A stretch of DNA of 64,000 nucleotides from NCBI GenBank assembly GCA_009823505.1, contig VZQC01007107.1, positions 111,940 to 175,939 on the forward strand, given 5' to 3'. The stretch comes from Rhizomys pruinosus. Taxonomy: Eukaryota > Chordata > Mammalia > Rodentia > Spalacidae. The position numbers were made by a program, and so were the translations under genes. Below, in pieces: positions 63,101-64,000 of this stretch; the first letter of the stretch is position 1, and every line of letters starts with the position of its first letter. The notes under the pieces were generated by a model that saw only the letters and a list, made by a program, of their open reading frames with translations, did no database searches and was not told where the DNA came from.

Positions 63101-63205
63101 TGTTTTCATCTGTTAGACAGCATTTTCTGAGCATCAGGTTCCTTAAGGAGGCTGTCGTGGAAGGATAACACCAGACCCACAGAACTTCTCCATTTGTGTC
63201 CTTTT
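29423..63205 (-). CDS. DENND10: DENND10 (FAM45A), coding exons 2 to last, partial at the right edge
   Basis: DENND10 is a DENN-domain protein that acts on late endosomes and has been tied to RAB27 regulation and to the Commander/CCC trafficking machinery. Exons in transcript order are 63205-63009, 59314-59235, 55995-55847, 53562-53451, 48501-48401, 42920-42813, 41782-41688 and 29599-29423. They total 1019 coding nt. With the missing first exon of about 55 nt this gives exactly the 357-codon plus stop length I recall for the human gene. All junctions are GT/AG and all phases agree. Blocks include [60 protein letters not shown] and [18 protein letters not shown]. The protein appears intact. Confidence 0.96.
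29727..30032 (-). repeat. B1 fragment and ancient LINE-1 remnant
   Basis: A reverse B1 lacking its head (29727-29812) is followed by 'tttgggtatatacctagaag', the reversed 3' end of L1 ORF2 from an old family. Confidence 0.7.
30036..30212 (+). repeat. B2 SINE with an internal deletion
   Basis: The B2 goes from 'gagaaccgt' directly to 'gcattgcacaacac', missing about 50 bp. The flanks 'actgctaaata' and 'aatgctaaata' look like its target-site duplication. Confidence 0.92.
30614..34369 (-). CDS. L1 ORF2 protein: endonuclease and reverse transcriptase, intact 1251 aa
   Basis: ORF2p nicks target DNA and copies L1 RNA at the nick (target-primed reverse transcription). It also mobilises SINEs and mRNAs, which accounts for the many B1/B2 copies and retrocopies here. 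Visible domains are an APE-type endonuclease at the N terminus ([11 protein letters not shown] with N20, LQETHL with E47, [17 protein letters not shown]), a reverse transcriptase with [33 protein letters not shown] and the catalytic FADDMIVYL, and a C-terminal cysteine-rich segment ([18 protein letters not shown]). No stop or frameshift is present. The length is close to the usual 1275-1280 aa. Whether it is active cannot be told from sequence. Confidence 0.95.
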   Translation of the reverse strand: MDNKAKGSNTNLSVITLNINGLNSPIKRHRLGDWIRKQNPSICCLQETHLTFKDRHHLKVKGWKKIFQANGTKKKAGVAILISDKIDFKVKEIRRDKEGHYIFIKGTIHQEDFTIMNIYAPNSGAPNFIKTILQDHKSQTNPSTLIVGDFNTPLSPLDRSTGQKINRETSELNDMIHQMDLIDLYRTFHPNTREYTFYSAPHGTFSKIDHILGHRRNLYKYKKIEIISCILSDHSAMKLNINTRTSPPAYKNTWRLNNTLLNNEWVKEEIKKEIKTFLELNDNDNTTQQNLWDTLKAVLRGKFIALGAYIRKTERAQVNDLTLQLKALERQQQMNPKRNRQEEITKIRAEINEIETKKTIQKINEAKSWFFERINKIDRPLAQLTKRKKEQLQINTICDEKGNITTDKEKIKKIIWEYYKNLYSTKFENLEEMDEYLKSWESPKLGQEETSSLNRPITYEEIEDVVRSLPTKKSPGPDGFTAEFYKTFQKDLQPLFLKLFRSIQSEGTLPNSFYEANITLLPKPGKDTTKKENYRPISLMNTDAKILNRILANRIQTHIKKIIHHDQVGFIPEMQGWFNIRKSINIIKHINGIKDKNHTIISIDAEKAFDKIQHPFMLKVLEGIGLEGSFLNVIKAIYRKPTANIILNGEMTETFPLKVGTRQGCPLSPLLFNIVLETLARAIRQEKDIKGVLIGKEEVKLSLFADDMIVYLRDAKNSTRKLLETINSFSKVAGYKINLRKSMAFLYTKNKQLEKEFKETFPLTIASKTIRYLGTNLTKDTKDLYNKNFKPLKKEIEEDLRRWKNLPCSWIGKINIVKMSILPKLLYRFNAIPIKIPKSFFTGLETKVLKFIWKNKRPRIAKSILSEKSYTGGISIPDFKLYYRAIVIKTAWYWHKNRPVDQWNKTEDPNLSTYNFSHLIFDKGAKKPQWRKDSIFSKWCWQNWITTCRRMKLNPYLSPCTKVNSRWIKDLNVKPQTLKVIEEKVGSRLQDIGVGKDFLNQTAAAQELRSTIDKWDLIKLKSFCTSKETIKEVKRNPTEWEETFTADTSDKALISRIYKLLKKQRKKKTNDPLNRWSKELNRDFTSEELEMSEKHLKNCSTSLIIKEMQIKTTLRYHLTPVRLARIKKTNDTKCWRGCGERGTLIHCWWECKLVQPLWKAVWRTLGRLGMNLAPDPAIPLLGMYPQDLRHHRDTCTAMFIAALFTIARSWNQPKCPSTDEWIEKIWYIYTMEFYAAVKKDDITSLQENGWS
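34411..35541 (-). pseudogene. L1 ORF1 (RNA-binding chaperone) with one premature stop
   Basis: ORF1p forms trimers that coat L1 RNA. The frame runs from an ATG at 35541 ([11 protein letters not shown]) through a long coiled coil rich in E/K/L heptads ([20 protein letters not shown]) and the RRM-like part ([14 protein letters not shown]), then meets TAA at 34800-34798. The same frame resumes with [20 protein letters not shown] and continues to the normal end at 34411. The codon after 'PNRQDQ' appears to be a single nonsense change (AAA to TAA is the simplest reading). An upstream GTG-initiated extension to 35592 is unlikely to be used. Confidence 0.9.
35661..35954. other. Intronic sequence next to the L1 5' end
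   Basis: No repeat or gene is recognised. Part may belong to the L1 5' UTR if the proposed boundary is wrong. Confidence 0.4.
35967..36032 (-). repeat. 5'-truncated B2 with target-site duplication
   Basis: Only the last ~66 nt of a B2 are present in reverse, from poly-T through 'gtatgaatgtactgtctgca' to 'gcacccgtgtagtg'. ATATTTAACATT flanks it at 35955-35966 and 36033-36044. Confidence 0.9.
36062..37005. repeat. SINE cluster: B2, B2, B1, B1, B2(minus)
   Basis: B2 with internal duplication (36062-36310), a second diverged B2 (36335-36545), B1 (36548-36685), a head-truncated B1 (36687-36812) and a reverse B2 (36815-37000). Confidence 0.9.
37040..38815 (+). pseudogene. YBX1: YBX1 processed pseudogene
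   Basis: YBX1 is a cold-shock-domain DNA/RNA-binding protein. This intronless copy starts in 5' UTR-like sequence ('cccagtcaccatcaccccaa'), then a start region in which 'aaccatgtgcagcaag' is tandemly repeated. It contains the cold-shock domain ([39 protein letters not shown]) and the '[16 protein letters not shown]' region. A ~45-nt piece resembling a B1 3' end (about 37590-37635) interrupts the frame before [11 protein letters not shown], and several frameshifts follow. The 3' UTR ('cagcatggggtttttattat') is split by reverse B1 copies (38313-38470, 38573-38727) and ends in AATAAA and poly-A near 38800. It is antisense to DENND10 and certainly not functional YBX1. Confidence 0.95.
38313..38727 (-). 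repeat. Two B1 SINEs inside the YBX1 pseudogene
   Basis: Reverse B1 copies at 38313-38470 and 38573-38727 postdate the retrocopy because YBX1 3' UTR sequence resumes on each side. Confidence 0.93.
38820..39562 (+). repeat. Unidentified polyadenylated repeat or retrocopy, split by a B1
   Basis: Non-coding sequence from 'gggagtttctcaggttgttg' to 'ttcaataaaggaatccatac' followed by an A-rich tail. A plus-strand B1 at 39163-39320 is flanked by 'cctggtcaa' on both sides, so the two halves once were continuous. The first half reminds me of a dispersed rodent repeat, but I cannot name it. Confidence 0.5.
39568..39740 (+). repeat. B1 SINE, diverged
   Basis: B1 with many substitutions ('gagttcaaggccagcctggtct', 'gggagacccttttt'). 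Confidence 0.85.
39860..40228 (+). repeat. 37-bp minisatellite, about 5 good units plus degenerate ones
   Basis: The unit contains 'agatgctcagagctggaggc' followed by 'tggggaggagtgctgtg'. Starts are spaced exactly 37 bp (40036, 40073 and onwards). Upstream units from about 39860 are degenerate. The 37-bp period shifts frame, so the open frame over part of it is not meaningful. Confidence 0.93.
40229..41687. other. Intronic sequence, mostly unique, with a probable L2 remnant
   Basis: 'aagcaagctctatgagagca' followed by 'gggactgtgc' and an 'aataatgaataaat' end (about 40910-41010) resembles an L2 3' end. Nothing else is recognised. Open frames here run antisense into DENND10 exon sequence. Confidence 0.5.
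41688..41782 (-). CDS. DENND10: DENND10 penultimate coding exon
   Basis: 95 nt (acceptor TTTCACCAG, donor GTAACC) encoding [20 protein letters not shown] followed by [12 protein letters not shown]. The first codon is completed from the upstream exon. Confidence 0.95.
41783..42812. other. Short intron of DENND10, no repeats recognised
   Basis: Unusual for this window: about 1 kb with no B1 or B2 copy. Confidence 0.6.
42813..42920 (-). CDS. DENND10: DENND10 coding exon ([12 protein letters not shown] segment)
   Basis: 108 nt (acceptor TGTAG, donor GTGACT) encoding [20 protein letters not shown] followed by [15 protein letters not shown]. Phases fit both neighbours. Confidence 0.95.
42991..43436 (+). 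repeat. B1 SINE split by a solo LTR
   Basis: The B1 head 'agctgggtgcggtggcg' (to 43008) continues after the LTR with 'gtggcacacactttgatccc' (from 43299) to the A-rich tail. Confidence 0.9.
43009..43298 (+). mobile_element. Solo LTR of an endogenous retrovirus (ERV2/ERVK-like), 290 bp
   Basis: Starts TGTGGG and ends CCCACA, an exact 6-bp inverted terminal repeat. It is flanked by GTGGCG (43003-43008) and GTGGCA (43299-43304), a 6-bp target duplication with one mismatch. A TATA-like 'gctataaaaccc' and an AATAAA with CT-rich downstream sequence give a plus-strand promoter/poly-A layout. No internal retroviral genes are present. The 6-bp duplication suggests an ERV2 (class II) type. Confidence 0.85.
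43437..43800. other. Intronic sequence without recognised features
   Basis: No exon or repeat consensus seen. Confidence 0.5.
43813..44840 (-). pseudogene. NRBP1: NRBP1 retrocopy, 3' fragment
   Basis: NRBP1 is a pseudokinase adaptor. Read on the minus strand, 44484-44260 encodes the C terminus ([20 protein letters not shown], then [20 protein letters not shown], ending [12 protein letters not shown] and TAG at 44262-44260). The 3' UTR and a poly-A (poly-T at 43813-43832) follow. CCGACTCTGCTTTTT occurs at 43803-43817 and 44841-44855 as the target-site duplication. A plus-strand B1 (44485-44622) and a purine microsatellite (44640-44786) interrupt it. The outer piece 44787-44840 was not matched to NRBP1. 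It is severely 5'-truncated and nonfunctional. Confidence 0.9.
44485..44786 (+). repeat. B1 SINE with an expanded (GA)n/(GGAAG)n tail
   Basis: The B1 tail has grown into about 150 bp of purine repeat: GA, GGAG, GAGGAAG and GGAA units. Confidence 0.93.
45125..45830. repeat. ID-like SINE (minus), B2-type SINE and B2 with internal duplication
   Basis: Reverse ID-like at 45130-45215 ('ctgctaggcaagtgttctac'), a diverged B2-type copy at 45385-45590 and a young B2 at 45600-45830. Confidence 0.8.
45935..46100 (+). repeat. B1 SINE, diverged
   Basis: Recognised by 'ttttaatcccagtgctcgag' and 'gagaccctatctcaaaaa'. Confidence 0.88.
46405..47035. repeat. B2 (minus) and B2 (plus)
   Basis: Reverse B2 at 46405-46640 and forward B2 at 46814-47035. 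Confidence 0.93.
47128..47632 (-). repeat. B1 SINE split by a hAT element
   Basis: Reverse B1 5' part (47128-47186, ending 'gaactcact') resumes at about 47536 ('actcactatgtagatcagac'). Confidence 0.85.
47187..47536 (+). mobile_element. URR1-like hAT nonautonomous element inserted in a B1
   Basis: Runs from 'gtattagtcacttttctgtt' to 'cattcaaaccaccat', with 'actcact' repeated on both sides (7-8 bp target duplication as expected for hAT). No transposase is encoded. Confidence 0.75.
47690..48262. repeat. (CA)n/(TA)n microsatellite, B1 (minus) and B2 (plus)
   Basis: CA then long TA-rich repeats at 47694-47850, reverse B1 at 47858-48004, B2 at 48034-48260. Confidence 0.93.
48401..48501 (-). CDS. 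DENND10: DENND10 coding exon ([10 protein letters not shown] segment)
   Basis: 101 nt (acceptor CTCAG, donor GTACAT) encoding [20 protein letters not shown] followed by [14 protein letters not shown]. The human 'LNADELEALQMCTG' segment is matched with several substitutions. Confidence 0.95.
48690..49060 (-). repeat. Two diverged B1-type elements
   Basis: About 48720-48835 and 48935-49055 show reversed B1 cores and are poorly conserved. Confidence 0.65.
49133..49292 (+). repeat. B1 SINE
   Basis: Degraded head and intact 'ggggctacagggagaccctg' end with an (AAAC)n tail. Confidence 0.88.
49355..49683 (-). mobile_element. URR1-like hAT nonautonomous element
   Basis: Reverse orientation relative to the copy at 47187: begins 'tgtggtagtttgaatgagga' and ends 'agcaacagaaaggtaactaa'. 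Length is about 328 bp. Confidence 0.75.
49750..50290 (+). repeat. Three consecutive B1 SINEs
   Basis: B1 copies at about 49752-49910, 49922-50100 and 50155-50290, with decreasing similarity to the consensus. Confidence 0.88.
50455..50945 (+). repeat. B1, then a B1 nested inside another B1
   Basis: A young B1 is at 50455-50612. An older B1 (50620-50717 and 50885-50945) is split by a young B1 (50718-50869). AATAGTTTGTTCCAG flanks the insert at 50703-50717 and 50870-50884, a perfect 15-bp target duplication. Confidence 0.95.
51100..51310 (+). repeat. MIR SINE remnant
   Basis: 'ttttatagacacagcaatgg' and 'aggctcagaaacatta' followed by 'acctgggactgctggtgtc' follow the MIR core order. Confidence 0.7.
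51650..52500. repeat. SINE cluster: B1(minus), B1, B1, B2
   Basis: Reverse B1 51650-51800, forward B1 51965-52112, forward B1 52118-52262, forward B2 52297-52500. Confidence 0.9.
52505..53245. repeat. SINE cluster: B1(minus), B2, B2(minus), B2(minus)
   Basis: Reverse B1 52510-52637, forward diverged B2 52665-52845, tail-less reverse B2 52846-53002, reverse B2 53020-53245. Confidence 0.87.
53451..53562 (-). CDS. DENND10: DENND10 coding exon ([12 protein letters not shown] segment)
   Basis: 112 nt (acceptor CTTTTAAG, donor GTACCA) encoding [20 protein letters not shown] followed by [17 protein letters not shown]. It is near-identical to the human segment as I recall it. Confidence 0.95.
53845..54755 (+). 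repeat. SINE cluster: B1, ID-like, B1, B1, B1
   Basis: B1 53845-54000, ID-like 54070-54150 ('cttacctagcatgtgcaagg'), degraded B1 54170-54285, B1 54365-54515 and B1 54605-54755. Confidence 0.82.
54914..55158. other. Assembly gap (245 Ns)
   Basis: A run of N. Sequence resumes in the middle of a plus-strand B2, so at least the head of that B2 lies in the gap. Amino-acid frames spanning it are meaningless. Confidence 1.
55159..55288 (+). repeat. B2 SINE, 5' part lost in the gap
   Basis: Begins 'ggagaactccagttccaggg', so it belongs to the internally duplicated subfamily, and ends with an A-rich tail. Confidence 0.92.
55289..55846. other. Intronic sequence without recognised features
   Basis: No SINE or exon recognised before the DENND10 donor at 55846. 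Confidence 0.55.
55847..55995 (-). CDS. DENND10: DENND10 coding exon ([12 protein letters not shown] segment)
   Basis: 149 nt (acceptor TCTCACAG, donor GTAAGA) encoding [40 protein letters not shown] and KAYLAGSIK. Highly conserved with human. Confidence 0.96.
56285..56478 (-). repeat. B2-type SINE, minus strand, diverged
   Basis: Reverse B2 ending 'gagccatctctccagcc'. Confidence 0.88.
56812..57150 (+). repeat. ID-like SINE followed by a long (GAAAA)n/(GAAA)n tract
   Basis: An ID-like element (56812-56886, 'gggtttgatccctagcac') whose A-rich tail has expanded to about 260 bp of pure purine, first GAGAA/GAAAA then GAAA. The Phe/Ser/Leu frames on the other strand are by-products. Confidence 0.92.
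57240..57398 (+). repeat. B1 SINE
   Basis: Near-consensus B1; 'tacttgag' before and 'tacttgaa' after suggest its target-site duplication. Confidence 0.95.
57635..58177 (+). CDS. Unrecognised 180-codon open reading frame
   Basis: An uninterrupted frame beginning [20 protein letters not shown]. It has one hydrophobic stretch (about residues 15-33, [18 protein letters not shown]) followed by a Lys/Arg cluster, then a polar part with [13 protein letters not shown] and [13 protein letters not shown], ending PPSHTE. I do not recognise it. It is antisense to DENND10, lies in an intron, has no visible promoter or splice context, and contains an A-run. A chance frame or an old retrocopy fragment is more likely than a gene. 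Confidence 0.2.
   Translation: MEEWGKGRGNSDLEFYYILFYVIGLFTTYLIITRKKKNRKSSIEIEQSSTEGQRKQPWAMRDRRLPQNDARGRTMQYSSEDCVQSFPHRLPLLPTQLIPGVQRTLVYYQGHQLQGLEDDRSGGRRCYPGTEAFLCGLHYHSEQYATDGKGSRRLLYKALQKLETLQAFWTPEYFPPSHTE
58228..58480 (+). repeat. B2 SINE, internally duplicated subfamily (shortened)
   Basis: B2 with 'cttcaattccagaactccag', the duplicated motif shortened by a few bases, and a 20-bp A tail. Confidence 0.93.
58481..59234. other. Intronic sequence without recognised features
   Basis: No SINE or exon recognised up to the DENND10 donor. Confidence 0.55.
59235..59314 (-). CDS. DENND10: DENND10 coding exon ([13 protein letters not shown] segment)
   Basis: 80 nt (acceptor TTGGACAG, donor GTCTGT) encoding [20 protein letters not shown] followed by FTRILC. 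Phases agree with both neighbours. Confidence 0.95.
59475..59990. repeat. SINE cluster: B1, old B1(minus), B1
   Basis: Forward B1 59482-59640, reverse diverged B1 59725-59815, forward B1 59835-59985. Confidence 0.85.
60140..60560 (+). repeat. Old B1-type element and head-truncated B1
   Basis: A diverged B1-type copy lies at 60145-60285. A B1 lacking its first half begins at 60476 ('ctgtgagttcaaggccagcc'). Confidence 0.75.
60765..62795. repeat. Dense SINE array
   Basis: In order: B1(minus) 60765-60922, diverged B1 61055-61215, B1(minus) 61228-61378, B1 61392-61545, B2 61576-61785, B1 61793-61955, B1 61980-62135, B2-type(minus) 62140-62328, old B1-type(minus) 62345-62460, B1 62467-62622, old B1(minus) 62675-62795. 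The B1 at 60765 has 'ataataatcatttct' on both sides as its target-site duplication. Confidence 0.87.
63009..63205 (-). CDS. DENND10: DENND10 coding exon 2
   Basis: 197 nt (acceptor CACCATAG, donor GTATGA) encoding [60 protein letters not shown] and SSVLKK. The first codon is split with the missing exon 1. Confidence 0.96.
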
Positions 63206-63379
63206 CTATGGTGGAAAGATGGTCACTGTGAGAATGCCAAACAGCAGCAAGGAAGTGAATGGATTGGTTACTCAGAAACACTTCGTGGAGTCAGTTTTAA
63301 CACCCCATTTCACAAAGCCACCCAGAGCATCTGAAACCCTAAATACCTGTGAATTCATGACTTGGGTTTATTTGTCTTT

Positions 63380-63840
63380 TTTTCTTTCTTTTTTTGAGAC
63401 AGAGTCCCCCTGTAGCCCTAAGCTGGCCTAGAACTCACAGAGTTCCACCTGCCTCTGCCTCCTGACCACTGGGATTAAACGTATGTGCCACCACGCCCAG
63501 CTGACTTGTATTTGTTTATTTGAGATGGGGTTTTATGTCACCCAGGCTGGCCTCAAACTCTCTATGTAGCTAAAGATGACCTTGAACTGATTCTCCCAAA
63601 TGCTTGGCAGAATTTAATTTTAGGTTACCTGAGCAGAAAGCTTTTTATAACAAACCATGAATGAAAATTTAGCCTTAGGGACTGGTAAAATGGCTCAGCA
63701 GGTAAAGGCAGCAAGTCTGACAACTTGAGTTTTATCCCTAGGACACACATGATGGAAGGAAAAACTGACTCTTGCAAGTTGTTCTCTGATCTGCATGGGG
63801 GCAGGCCCATACCTACACATACACAAAGAGATAAATAAAA
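63380..63840. repeat. B1(minus), old B1(minus) and B3-like SINE
   Basis: Reverse B1 63380-63503, reverse truncated B1-type 63515-63600, forward B3-like 63677-63840 ('aaaatggctcagcaggtaaa'). Confidence 0.82.
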
Positions 63841-63957
63841 ATGTAATGAAAAATTAGCCTTAGATTTTTGGTAACATTCTCTATCTTCTGCAAAAAAATA
63901 GTTATTGACTTACATTTTCAACTAGTTGGAAGAATCTTTAATAAAAACATATAGAAG

Positions 63958-64000
63958 GGCTGGAGAGACAGCTCAGCAGTTAGGAGCACTGGCTGCTCTT
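63958..64000 (+). repeat. B2 SINE cut by the window edge
   Basis: Starts 'gggctggagagacagctcag' and runs off the end. Confidence 0.93.

Noticed and set aside
1862..63999. tRNA genes suggested by tRNA-like heads of B2 and ID copies
   Set aside because: These are SINE-internal polymerase III promoter regions. No complete cloverleaf with intact arms was seen.

Overview
This is nuclear DNA from a rodent. The window is packed with B1 and B2 SINEs, with some B3- and ID-like copies, older MIR remnants, rodent hAT (URR1-like) elements and a long LINE-1. No bacterial-type gene organisation is present. The SINE types point to a muroid or related rodent; the species cannot be fixed by eye.

Two host genes meet tail to tail, as they do on human chromosome 10q26.11. 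On the plus strand, positions 358-25058 hold the last eight coding exons of SFXN4 (sideroflexin-4, mitochondrial inner membrane); earlier exons lie left of the window. On the minus strand, positions 63205-29423 hold eight exons of DENND10 (FAM45A, an endosomal DENN-domain protein). Only its first coding exon, about 55 nt, lies beyond the right edge. All introns of both genes have GT/AG ends and compatible phases. No promoter of either gene is inside the window.

The introns carry the rest. The last DENND10 intron (29600-41687) contains a near full-length LINE-1 on the minus strand (about 30241-35660) with an intact 1251-aa ORF2 and an ORF1 broken by one stop codon. It also contains a YBX1 processed pseudogene (about 37040-38815, plus strand) and a 37-bp minisatellite. 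The intron at 42921-48400 holds a 290-bp solo LTR inserted into a B1 and a fragmentary NRBP1 retrocopy with target-site duplications. An unexplained 180-codon ORF lies at 57635-58177.

The strongest anomaly concerns the assembly. About 4.2 kb around the SFXN4 terminal exon is present in overlapping, error-rich copies at 17160-21417, 21419-23060 and 23062-26516, and a 0.66-kb block is repeated at 11457-12121 and 12122-12805. Each repeated block ends at a lone N (12806, 21418, 23061), which looks like gap filling with unpolished reads. A further 245-bp N gap is at 54914-55158. I found no convincing new biological system. The points most worth checking are the false duplication, a perfect 41-bp inverted repeat at 3482-3568, the nearly coding-competent L1, a B2 subfamily with an internal duplication, and the nested insertions that allow relative dating.
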